Source: JAJRXC01 sp047639555
Lineage (GTDB): Bacteria; Actinomycetota; Acidimicrobiia; Acidimicrobiales; Aldehydirespiratoraceae
Assembly: GCA_047639555.1 (NCBI GenBank)
Contig: JBLIOE010000010.1
Span: 33,593-97,592 of the forward strand
Reading direction: 5' to 3'
DNA length: 64,000 bases
Shown: positions 25,724 to 34,389 of the stretch, piece after piece
Layout of the letters: every line of letters begins with the position of its first letter
How positions within the stretch are numbered: position 1 is the stretch's first letter
The notes under the pieces: generated by a model
The model's input: only the letters and a program-made list of their open reading frames with translations
Told to the model about the DNA's origin: nothing
The model's database searches: none
Made by a program: the position numbers and the translations under genes

Positions 25724-28200
25724 GTGAACGGCTGCCTCTCCCCGTTGATGCGGTGGTGGGGCAGATTCGCGAGCTGTTACAGACACACTCCACCCTCGTT
25801 CTCGAAGCACCGCCCGGAACTGGCAAGACCACCCGGGTGCCGCCCGCGCTCCTGGAGGCGGACTGGCTCGGTGATGGGAAGGTCCTCATGCTCGAGCCGC
25901 GCCGGGTCGCGGCCCGCGCGGCAGCCGAGCGAATCGCCGCCGAATGCTCCAGCGTGGTGGGCGAGCTGGTCGGCCTCCGAACGCGTTTCGACACTCGAGT
26001 CGGTCCGAATACGAGAATCGAAGTCGTCACTGAGGGCGTCCTCACCCGGATGCTCATCGCCGATCCCGGTCTCTCCGGTATCGGCGCGGTCATCTTCGAC
26101 GAGTTCCACGAAAGGAGCATTCACGCGGACACGGGCCTGGCGTTCGTCCGAGAGACGGTTCAGGCGCTGCGGGAAGACCTTCGGATCGTGGTGATGTCGG
26201 CAACCCTCGGAGCGACCGAACTCGGCGCCCGACTCGAGACTGATGCGATCATCACCGTCGCGGCGCCGCTATATCCGGTCGAGCTCCGTTATCGACCACC
26301 TGCGCCCGGTCGCCGCGTCGACGACGACACCGCCGATGCCGTTCTCGAAGCGATGCAGAGCGCGAACGGCGACGTGATCGTGTTCCTTGCCGGTGTGGGA
26401 GACATCAACCGCACCGAGCAGGCGTTACGCAAGCGACTGCCACCCGACGTGGTGATCACGCCACTGCATGGTTCTCTTCCGCCCGCCGAGCAAGACCGGG
26501 CCTTGCGTCGCGACGCCAGCGGCAAACGAAAGATCGTGCTGTCCACCCCCATCGCGGAAACCAGCGTGACGATCGACGGTGCCCGGATCGTCGTCGACAG
26601 CGGCCGCCGGCGCCGACCCGAACATGATCTCGGGCGAGGCATGAGCCGCCTCCGCACCGTGAACGCGAGCCAAGCTGCCACCGAACAACGGCGAGGACGG
26701 GCCGGGCGACAAGCCCCCGGACTTTGTGTCCGACTCTGGCCGGAGATCGAGCAGGAGCACCGCCGCGCCGATGAACCTCCCGAAATCCTGACCAGCGACC
26801 TCACCGCACTTGCTCTTCAGATCGCCGCATGGGGAGCGGTTGACGTAAATGAACTCCCCTGGCTTGACGAGCCGCCGGCCGCGGCCCTCGCCGCCGGCCG
26901 AGGGGTCCTCACCGCACTCGGGGCGATCGACGACGAGCGGCGGCTCACCAGCCACGGCCGAGAGGTCGCGGCGCTCGGCACCGAGCCCCGGCTTGCCCAC
27001 ATGATGATTCAGGCGAAGACCATCAACGCCGTCGCCACCGCCTGTGATGTCGCCGCACTGCTCTCTGACCGCGACATCATGACGGGCCGCGATCGGTCCG
27101 CTGATCTACGTAGCCGCGTTGAAGCATTGGCCATCGGCGGCCCGCGCGTCGATGCCGGCCGCCGAGGCCGGGCGAAAGACACGGCCCGCCGATGGCGTCG
27201 CCGCTTCGATGTGGCGAACGTCCCCGCCGAACTCGATCTTGTTGGTCCGGTCATCTCGCTGGCCTTCCCGGACCGGATCGCGCAACGCCGCACTGAACCA
27301 GGCAGCTTCTTACTGGCATCCGGCACCGGCGTCGCCACCGAACCGAACGACACGCTCGCCCGTGAGACTTTCCTGGCTGTGGCCGAGCTCGACGGGGTGG
27401 CCGCGGACGGACGGATCGTGCTCGCCGCCCCCATCGACCGCGACGATCTCGACCGCCTCCACGGCGAAGCGATCGAATACCACAGTCGCGGCGAATGGGA
27501 CCGCCGTGCCCGTGACGTGATCTTCGAACGCCAGGAACGCTTGGGTGCGCTCGTACTTCGTCGAGAGGCAGACACGAACCCCGATCGAGACGCGCTCAAC
27601 GAGGCGCTCTTGGCCGGAGTCCGTCGTGAGGGTCTTGGGCTCTTGCGTTGGAGCGAAATCGACCGCCGCTGGCGCGACCGACTGCAATTCCTCCACGATC
27701 ACGACAGCGAACATTGGCCCGACATGAGCGACGAGGCGCTTCTCGAGCGACTCACCGACTGGCTCCAACCCCACCTTGGGTCCGCTCGGCGTCGCGCTGA
27801 TCTCGAGATGCTCGATGTGAAGAGTGCGCTCAATCAGGAGCTCGACTGGCGGCAGGTGCGCGAGGTCGAACGGCTCGCCCCCACACACTTCGACGTCCCG
27901 TCCGGGTCCCGCATTCCGATCGACTACGCGACCGAGGGCGGACCCGTCCTCGCAGTCCGGCTGCAAGAGGTCTTCGGCCTCGCGGCTACACCGACGGTGC
28001 TGGACGGCAAAGTTCCCCTCGTCGTTCATCTACTATCCCCGGCTCACCGCCCCGTGCAGGTCACGAAGGACCTCGCATCGTTCTGGTCTTCCGGTTACGC
28101 GGAAGTGCGCAAAGAACTCCGCGGTCGATACCCGAAACACGAGTGGCCCGAAGACCCCACGACGGCGCCCGCAACATCGAAGGCACGGCGCCGACGGTAG
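25720..28200 (+). CDS. hrpB: ATP-dependent DEAH-box helicase HrpB
   Basis: An 826-residue RNA-helicase-like protein. Walker A reads PPGTGKT (about 31-37), motif II FDEFHER with the DEFH variant at 127-130, motif III SATL, and motif VI QRRGRAGR. Helicase, HA2-type and HrpB C-terminal regions are all present, so the gene is complete. HrpB is widespread but its biological role is poorly defined. It is translationally coupled to the alpha/beta hydrolase. Confidence 0.93.
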   Translation: MSERLPLPVDAVVGQIRELLQTHSTLVLEAPPGTGKTTRVPPALLEADWLGDGKVLMLEPRRVAARAAAERIAAECSSVVGELVGLRTRFDTRVGPNTRIEVVTEGVLTRMLIADPGLSGIGAVIFDEFHERSIHADTGLAFVRETVQALREDLRIVVMSATLGATELGARLETDAIITVAAPLYPVELRYRPPAPGRRVDDDTADAVLEAMQSANGDVIVFLAGVGDINRTEQALRKRLPPDVVITPLHGSLPPAEQDRALRRDASGKRKIVLSTPIAETSVTIDGARIVVDSGRRRRPEHDLGRGMSRLRTVNASQAATEQRRGRAGRQAPGLCVRLWPEIEQEHRRADEPPEILTSDLTALALQIAAWGAVDVNELPWLDEPPAAALAAGRGVLTALGAIDDERRLTSHGREVAALGTEPRLAHMMIQAKTINAVATACDVAALLSDRDIMTGRDRSADLRSRVEALAIGGPRVDAGRRGRAKDTARRWRRRFDVANVPAELDLVGPVISLAFPDRIAQRRTEPGSFLLASGTGVATEPNDTLARETFLAVAELDGVAADGRIVLAAPIDRDDLDRLHGEAIEYHSRGEWDRRARDVIFERQERLGALVLRREADTNPDRDALNEALLAGVRREGLGLLRWSEIDRRWRDRLQFLHDHDSEHWPDMSDEALLERLTDWLQPHLGSARRRADLEMLDVKSALNQELDWRQVREVERLAPTHFDVPSGSRIPIDYATEGGPVLAVRLQEVFGLAATPTVLDGKVPLVVHLLSPAHRPVQVTKDLASFWSSGYAEVRKELRGRYPKHEWPEDPTTAPATSKARRRR

Positions 28201-28304
28201 AACTCGGCTTCAGCCACAGCCTCAACCAATGATCCGCCCGGTCACCGGGACAACGACCCGAGCGCCCTGGATCTCCGCCGCCGCCTGGAAAGGGTGCCGG
28301 TCGT

Positions 28305-29008
28305 TTACAGGACAGCATCATCGAGCGATTCAGACAGTGGCCCCACGATCACTTCCTCCAGGGAAGAGACAGAGAGCTCCGGCGCTGTCCCAGGGGCGAC
28401 CGCCGCACGCACCAGGCGGCCCTGAAGCACGCTGCGAACCGTGCCGGGCCCTCGCTCGGCACCGACTCCCACCCCACGAGTGAGCGGCATACGTTCATGA
28501 CACCACTCGCCGGCGCCGTGGGCGAGACTGCCGCGGCCGATCGGAACGTAGATGGCGTCTATCTCGCCCGGGATGTGTTCGAGTTCGGCCGCCATCGTGG
28601 CGGCACCCTCGGACAACTCAATGTGGTCGCCATCATCGACGAACCGTCCGTCGACCAGCGATGAATAACGGCGGGCTTCGGCCCGCGCTTCGTCGGAAGA
28701 CTCACCATCAAGTCGGACGATCGTGCCGGAGTGCCGAAGGTACTCAACCTTCGCGGGATCGGAATCGACCGGGCCGAAGAGTTCGAATTCGATGCCGCGG
28801 CTGCGGCCCGCGAATGCCATCGCTATTCCGAAGTCATCGGCGCTCGCGCCCACGACCCGGTGGGCGTCGTGGTCTCCACCTTCAAGATCACTTCGATTCC
28901 GAGCAGCCGAGATAGTGGCTCACTTCGGTACTGAGGCGAGCGCAAGAAAGGGCTTGGAATAGCCGAAGCGGCTTGCACTACTCGGTCGAGATCGATGGAC
29001 GGCTTCAA
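28305..29008 (-). pseudogene. PLP-dependent threonine/serine dehydratase-like gene, disrupted
   Basis: The N-terminal part from a TTG at 29008 (LDRVVQAASAIPSPFLRSPQ, ...ILKVETTTPTGSW) runs to a stop near 28823. Homology resumes in another frame at about 28853 with VGASADDFGIAMAFAGRS and continues to 28305. The roughly 25 residues normally between TGSFK and ASAGN are missing, including the PLP lysine, so no frame can give an active enzyme. The TTG overlaps the TGA of the upstream racemase gene (TTGA), the remnant of translational coupling. Confidence 0.8.
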
Positions 29009-30147
29009 CCCCCGATCGCGCCCTCAGCGCGAAGGACGTCAATCTCGTCTCGTGAGAATCCCTGAGCGGCGAGGACCGCTTCAGTGTCGGCACCCACCCA
29101 GGCCGGCGAAGGCCGAATCTCACCCGGTGTACGAGAGAGAATCGGCACGGGAACTACCTCGGTGCCGTCGTGACCCACGAAGGTGCCCCGATCCTGGTGG
29201 TGTTGGTACACGCGGGCCTCGTCGTACGTGAGGACGGGCGCCGTGCAGCAATCCGTGCCCTCAAGAATCTCGCACCATTCGTCTCTGGTTTTCTCGAGGA
29301 ATCGCTCAGCGAGCCGCGCCTTCATCGCCGGCCACTGCGCCCGGTCGTATTGCCGCGGCATGTCCGTTTCATCGATGTCGATCATCTGGAGAAGCAGCGA
29401 CCAGAAGTGGGGTTCGATCGGCGCGACCGAGAGATAACCCCCATCAGCGCATTCGTACACCGCATAGAACGGTGAGCCGCCATCGAAGAGGTTCGTGCCG
29501 ATCTCGGTGGTGTGCATACCGCTGGCCTGCATGCCGTAGAAGACACTCGCGAGGGAGGCGACGCCATCGGTCATCGCGGCATCGACCACCTGTCCTTTGC
29601 CGGACTGGCGTGACTCCCAAAGCGCACACATAACACCGAAGGCCATCGTCAACCCGCCGCCGGCGAAGTCGCCGAGCAGCTGGAGAAGCGGCACCGGTGG
29701 GCCGCCAGTCGGACCAACCGACCGGATGACGCCAGTGATGGCTTCATAGTTCAACGAGTGGCCGGCGCTATGCGAGAGCACGCCGGTCTGACCCCAGCCG
29801 GTGAGCCGTCCGTAGACGATCGCCTCATTGCGGGCCATGACTTCTTCGGGCCCCACGCCGAGCCGCTCAGCGACACCGGGCCGAAACGCCTCAAGGAAGA
29901 TGTCGGCCTTCTCGGCGAGCCGCAGCACGGTGTCGACGCCCGACGCCTGCTTGAGGTCGACGGCGATGGATTGCCGGCCGCGGTCCCATGACGAGTACGG
30001 CTTCGCTTCCTTCTCGTCGGGCACTTCGGAGAGCCGATCGATTCGGATGACATCGGCACCCATGTCGGCGAGCTTCAACGTGCCAAACGGCAGCGCGCCA
30101 AGACCCGCCAACTCAATCACCGTCACACCTGCCAGGGGCCCAGCCAT
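29005..30147 (-). CDS. Alpha-methylacyl-CoA racemase (CaiB/BaiF family)
   Basis: A 380-residue family III CoA-transferase-fold protein. Its AMACR features are LGALPFGTLKLADMGADVIR near the N-terminus, the catalytic His region WGQTGVLSHSAGHSLNY, the catalytic Asp region LLQLLGDFAGGG, and TNLFDGGSPFY. Known family members invert the 2-methyl stereocentre of branched acyl-CoAs, including sterol side-chain intermediates, before beta-oxidation. It is followed directly by the broken dehydratase and lies downstream of the SLH protein gene with a 105-bp gap. Confidence 0.88.
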   Translation of the reverse strand: MAGPLAGVTVIELAGLGALPFGTLKLADMGADVIRIDRLSEVPDEKEAKPYSSWDRGRQSIAVDLKQASGVDTVLRLAEKADIFLEAFRPGVAERLGVGPEEVMARNEAIVYGRLTGWGQTGVLSHSAGHSLNYEAITGVIRSVGPTGGPPVPLLQLLGDFAGGGLTMAFGVMCALWESRQSGKGQVVDAAMTDGVASLASVFYGMQASGMHTTEIGTNLFDGGSPFYAVYECADGGYLSVAPIEPHFWSLLLQMIDIDETDMPRQYDRAQWPAMKARLAERFLEKTRDEWCEILEGTDCCTAPVLTYDEARVYQHHQDRGTFVGHDGTEVVPVPILSRTPGEIRPSPAWVGADTEAVLAAQGFSRDEIDVLRAEGAIGG

Positions 30148-30252
30148 TCGTACCTCCGCCCCGCGAAGCTAGTCCGACCACTCATGCGGATGATCGACGG
30201 TGGCCAGACTTGCTCAGCCGCCCGCCGTCATCGTCCGTCAGCGCGGGGCGAC

Positions 30253-32085
30253 CTAGACCGGACTTCCCGCAAGGCGCCAGAGGAACGTAGCCATCTGGGC
30301 CCGCGACACGCGGTCGTCCGGGGCGAAACGATTGCCGCCGACACCGGTGGTGATCCCGCGATACAGCAACCAGTCGACGGCATCGGCGTAGTAACGCCCC
30401 GCCGAGACATCGGTGAAGCCAGCGGCCGGCGAGCCGGTAGGTGAGCCTTCGAGGCGCCACAAGAACGTGGCCATCTGCCCACGAGTCACGACGTCTTCGG
30501 GGGCAAATCGATTGCCGCCTACCCCGGTCGTAATACCCTCGTTCGCCAGCCAGTCGACGGCCTCCGCGTAGTAACGGTTGCGGGGAACGTCGGAGAAGCC
30601 AGCCTCGGGTGCGCCGCTCGGCGTGTTGCGATAACGGTGGAGGAAAGTCGCCATCTGTCCGCGAGTGACGTCGTCGTTCGGTGAGAACTGGCCGACACCG
30701 GTACCGGTTGTGATGCCGGTCGCGCCGAGCCAACCGACTGCAGTGGCGTAGTACGCGCCGGTCGGCACATCTAAGAAGACGCTGTCCGCGCTCCCCTCGT
30801 CGAGGAGGGAGAGCGGTGCATAGTTCGCGCCGAGAATCTCTTGCGAGTCACCGTCCATCCACTGGTCGAGGACGCTCGCGTAGACCGAACGGAAGTCGAC
30901 ATGGTGTTTCATGTCGCCTCGCGAATCGAGATTCGTCAGCGACGGCTGTTGGCCATGATGGCCACCCGCTGCTCGCGAGCTGATGAACATCATCATTCCG
31001 GCGGTGCCATGGTCTGTGCCGCCCGAATTGTTCGCCTCCACCCGACGACCAAACTCGGAGAACACCATCATCGCGGTGCGTCCGGCGAATGCCGGCGCCA
31101 GGTTGGTGAAGAAGGCGTCGATTCCGGCGTCGAGCTCAGTCATGAGATCGTCATGGTCCGGACGCTGGCCTTCATGGCTATCGAATCCGCCCAGCGATAC
31201 GTTCACGACGCGGGTGCCGAGATTGAGATTTATCACCTGAGCGGCGAGACCCAGTTCCCGGGCCAGGCCCTCTTCGGCGAGACCTTCGACGTAGGCGGGC
31301 TGAATCGTTTCGGCGGTATCCACCGCATCCCGGAACGACGCACCGATGTCATCACCGAAGGCACCACCGATCCCGCCGTCGCCATAGTCGGCAACGGCCT
31401 CGATGGCGAAGCGTTCCCAGTCTTCGGAGCGGTTGGCACCGAAGAGGGCCCCGTTGGGCGGCAGTCCCACCGCCGACGATTGCGCGCCGCGAAGAAGCAT
31501 TGGAATGCCGCCCCAGCCGACGTGCACCATGCCCAGGCCATCGAGGCCCATGCCGTCGGCGTATCGACCGAGCCAGCCGGTGGGGTTGGCCTGGCCGGAA
31601 ACTCCGGCAAACCATGTCGCCATCGACGAGAAGTGGCTGTGGTCGTCCCCGGCTTCGCCGACGCCCTTGATCAGCGCGACCTGACCGGAGTCGTAGCGGG
31701 CCTTCAGGTGGCCCAGGTTTGGGTGCAGGTGCAGCCCGTTGCCGACATCAGTCGATCCATCGACGGCAACCGCAAGGCCGCCACGGGCGGACTGGTACGC
31801 GCCGTCGTTGGCTGGAACGAGCGTGTTGAGATGATCGTTGCCACCGTTGAGGAACACCGTGACCAGCACGCGGTCGCTCATACCGAGCGGCGTCGCAGCC
31901 GCGGCGATCGAGTCGAATATGGCGGGCATCATGCCCACCGCCCCGCCCGTCGCCAGAGCCCCTTGGAGGAACCGGCGGCGAGCGAACCCGTCTGAGCCGT
32001 GGTCCTCCCGTGAGAGTCGGGCGTATGCGATATCGGCCTCCGTCGGTCGCACCAGACGCCGATTGGGTTGGATCAGTGAGCGCAA
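30253..32085 (-). CDS. Tat-exported DUF1501 protein with three SLH repeats
   Basis: A 610-residue surface protein. A twin-arginine-like signal, ARRRFLQGALATGGAVGM, begins near residue 35. A DUF1501 (alkaline-phosphatase/sulfatase-like fold) domain follows, with VFLNGGNDHLNTLVP and GGTDHGTAGMMMF. Residues about 425-610 are three S-layer homology repeats, each with AVxWL, GITTG, FxPxDxVxRxQMATFLxR. The SLH repeats would hold the enzyme-like domain to the cell wall. It starts 11 nt after the DUF1800 gene, its usual partner. Confidence 0.9.
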   Translation of the reverse strand: MRSLIQPNRRLVRPTEADIAYARLSREDHGSDGFARRRFLQGALATGGAVGMMPAIFDSIAAAATPLGMSDRVLVTVFLNGGNDHLNTLVPANDGAYQSARGGLAVAVDGSTDVGNGLHLHPNLGHLKARYDSGQVALIKGVGEAGDDHSHFSSMATWFAGVSGQANPTGWLGRYADGMGLDGLGMVHVGWGGIPMLLRGAQSSAVGLPPNGALFGANRSEDWERFAIEAVADYGDGGIGGAFGDDIGASFRDAVDTAETIQPAYVEGLAEEGLARELGLAAQVINLNLGTRVVNVSLGGFDSHEGQRPDHDDLMTELDAGIDAFFTNLAPAFAGRTAMMVFSEFGRRVEANNSGGTDHGTAGMMMFISSRAAGGHHGQQPSLTNLDSRGDMKHHVDFRSVYASVLDQWMDGDSQEILGANYAPLSLLDEGSADSVFLDVPTGAYYATAVGWLGATGITTGTGVGQFSPNDDVTRGQMATFLHRYRNTPSGAPEAGFSDVPRNRYYAEAVDWLANEGITTGVGGNRFAPEDVVTRGQMATFLWRLEGSPTGSPAAGFTDVSAGRYYADAVDWLLYRGITTGVGGNRFAPDDRVSRAQMATFLWRLAGSPV

Positions 32086-32096
32086 TAGTCAATCCC

Positions 32097-33497
32097 TCAG
32101 TAGACCTGGAACTCGGGGCACAACGCGCCAATCAGGAACCCCTGCGGCGGAGCGGCCCAGCGGCTCGCCGAGTAGGTCCGCCGATGCCATCGCTCGACCG
32201 CATTGCGGGTGGTGGCGGAGATTTCTTCGAGTCCAAAGAGGTCAAAGATCGCATTGGCCGCTGCGGTGTCGTTGTTCGAGTCGGCCAGCCCGGCGAGGAG
32301 CCCGGCGGACTCGGCGCGCCAGCGTTGACCGCGGGCAAAACCGCCGCGGGCCCAGGCCGAGACGGTGCCGAGCCAGTACTCGCCCTGCCCCCAGCCAGCA
32401 ACGCTCGGCGGGTCGAAGAGCGTCATACCCATCGGGGCCATGGTCCAATGCAGGCCCATGTCGTTGGCGGGTAAACCCGACCGGCGGACCAGGCTCGTCA
32501 CGAACTCAACGGGACTCTTCACGAGTCCATGGCGTGCGGCGGAGCCCCAGAAGTCGTCGTGGAGGAGGATTGCCCGAACGAGCGGGGCGATCTCCATACC
32601 GCCGCCGACAAAGGCATCAGCCAGGCTGTTGATCGTTGCGTCGGTCGGGTTCAGGTGGGCGAAGTAGCGGAAGAGCTTTCGAGCGATGAACCGGGCGGTC
32701 GCCTGTTGCTTGACGCCGTAGACCAGCTCCGTGATCGTGTCGCGTTCGCCGCCGCTGACCCGGATGCCATTCCAGTTCGCGGTGATACCGAACAGTTCCT
32801 TTTGTTGATGGTCGTGCTCGTTTGAGCGGTAAACGTAGGTCGCGTCCCAGCGACTACCCGTCCATCCGGCCGTGTTGTGGCCCGTCCACGCTCGCGCCAT
32901 TGAAACGACGTCTTGTTCCGTGAAGTTGCCGACACCACAGGTGTAGAGCTCCATGAGCTCACGAGCAAAGTTCTCTTGGATCCCGCTGGCGACATTCGAC
33001 TGGTTGTCGAGGAAGACCAGCATCGCCGAGTGGACCGCGGTCGAACGCACCAGCGCGTCGAAGTTGCCGAGTCCGTCTCGGCGATACATCCTCATCTGAT
33101 CCCACATCACCGGGAAATCGAAGATCTTTTCCTGCGCACAGCTGAAGTGTTCGTGCCAGAAGAGGGTCATCTTCTCGTGCAGCGGCAGGGGGGCGCTTGT
33201 TGCCGGCACGACACCGGGATTGGAGGTCGGATTGCCGAGATCCGCCATCCGTTGCACCCACCACTCGATGCCGTCGCCCTGGGCCTCCCACTGCGACTCG
33301 TTGCGCACCCAGCCGGGTTCACCGACATCAGGGGCCGGCGGCGCGGCATCGGCGCTCGTGAAACCCATGGCCGCGTTGACCGCTGTCTCTCGTGTCATTC
33401 CGGTGAGCGCGCTGAGCTCGCCCCCCGATCCTCCAAAACCCGTCCGCCGCAACAAATGTGCGGCGTCCTGGCGGGACATTGTGTCCGACGCTGGCAT
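32097..33497 (-). CDS. DUF1800 domain protein
   Basis: A 466-residue DUF1800 protein. It opens with DAAHLLRRTGFGGS and contains PLHEKMTLFWHEHFSC and QENFARELMELYTCGVGNF, all family hallmarks. DUF1800/DUF1501 pairs are conserved in many bacteria and thought to be exported or cell-surface proteins of unknown function. The ATG at 33497 is chosen because GGAGAAAGG lies 7-15 nt upstream; a longer frame opens at 33569 but reads as non-conserved. Confidence 0.88.
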   Translation of the reverse strand: MPASDTMSRQDAAHLLRRTGFGGSGGELSALTGMTRETAVNAAMGFTSADAAPPAPDVGEPGWVRNESQWEAQGDGIEWWVQRMADLGNPTSNPGVVPATSAPLPLHEKMTLFWHEHFSCAQEKIFDFPVMWDQMRMYRRDGLGNFDALVRSTAVHSAMLVFLDNQSNVASGIQENFARELMELYTCGVGNFTEQDVVSMARAWTGHNTAGWTGSRWDATYVYRSNEHDHQQKELFGITANWNGIRVSGGERDTITELVYGVKQQATARFIARKLFRYFAHLNPTDATINSLADAFVGGGMEIAPLVRAILLHDDFWGSAARHGLVKSPVEFVTSLVRRSGLPANDMGLHWTMAPMGMTLFDPPSVAGWGQGEYWLGTVSAWARGGFARGQRWRAESAGLLAGLADSNNDTAAANAIFDLFGLEEISATTRNAVERWHRRTYSASRWAAPPQGFLIGALCPEFQVY

Positions 33498-33614
33498 GAC
33501 GACCTTTCTCCACCCGCTGAACTGTAAGTACTCGCCTACACAGTTCTTTCGGCCTGAAGCTGCCCGCACTTGAAGGGTATGGCGACCCGCGACCCCGAAG
33601 GGATCAGACCTGGG

Positions 33615-34337
33615 TCAGGCGACGGAGACGCCCAACAATGACCCGATGAAATAGGTGGCCCCACACGCACCGGCGGCCACCAGTACCTGCCGTGTCGCGG
33701 TGCGAATCTTGGAACGTTCAGTGAAGACGGCAATCGCAATACCCACAACGGCGGCGGCCAACAGTCCGAGGATCACCGAAGCGACGACGGCACCGACTCC
33801 GTCGGTGACGAGCCACGGGGCGAGGGGAACAAACGCGCCCACCGCAAACGCCCAGAACGACGTGGCGGCGATGAGCAGCGGTCGTCCCGCACCGTCTGGG
33901 TCGACTCCCAGTTCTTCGCGGGCGTGGACATCGAGCGCAATCTCGGGGTCCGCCATGATCTCATCGGCTAGCGCCGCGGCGGTTTCGGGTCGAAGCCCGC
34001 GCTCGCGATAGATGGCGGCGAGCTCGCGCGTTTCGGCGGCCGGGTTCTCGGCCAGCGAGCGACGCTCGATCTCGAGCTCGCGCTCGACAAGTTCATTCTG
34101 GGCCCGGACAGACACCCATTCACCGGCAGCCATCGAGACCGCTCCCGCGAGTAATCCGGAGATACCCGCGAGGCGGACGAGTGAGCCGTCGGTGCTCGCG
34201 CCAGCGATACCAACGATGAGGGCGACATTCGAGACGAGGCCATCGCTTACGCCAAACACTGCCGCCCGCGCCTCCCCACCTTGGACATCACGGTGGCGAT
34301 GCACCATGTGGATGTGGTCGTCTTCTTCGGTCGCCAT
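33615..34337 (-). CDS. VIT1/CCC1-family iron/manganese transporter
   Basis: A 240-residue membrane protein. The N-terminal GVSDGLVSNVALIVGIAGAS and MAAGEWVSVRAQNELVERE segments are diagnostic for the VIT1/CCC1 family, which moves Fe(II) or Mn(II) across membranes. About five membrane helices surround a charged cytosolic loop (about 80-140). The ATG at 34337 gives MATEEDDHIHMVHRHRD, a His/Asp-rich N-terminus that may bind metal. It converges with nothing and lies 52 bp from the CoA-transferase stop. Confidence 0.9.
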   Translation of the reverse strand: MATEEDDHIHMVHRHRDVQGGEARAAVFGVSDGLVSNVALIVGIAGASTDGSLVRLAGISGLLAGAVSMAAGEWVSVRAQNELVERELEIERRSLAENPAAETRELAAIYRERGLRPETAAALADEIMADPEIALDVHAREELGVDPDGAGRPLLIAATSFWAFAVGAFVPLAPWLVTDGVGAVVASVILGLLAAAVVGIAIAVFTERSKIRTATRQVLVAAGACGATYFIGSLLGVSVA

Positions 34338-34389
34338 GAGTGCAGTGTTCCAAACCTGGCGGCGCGATGCCCCGTTGAAACCGATTCGA

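Noticed and set aside
30841..31995. 384-codon plus-strand frame opposite the DUF1501 gene
   Set aside because: It has no motif or RBS, while the minus strand is a clear DUF1501-SLH protein.
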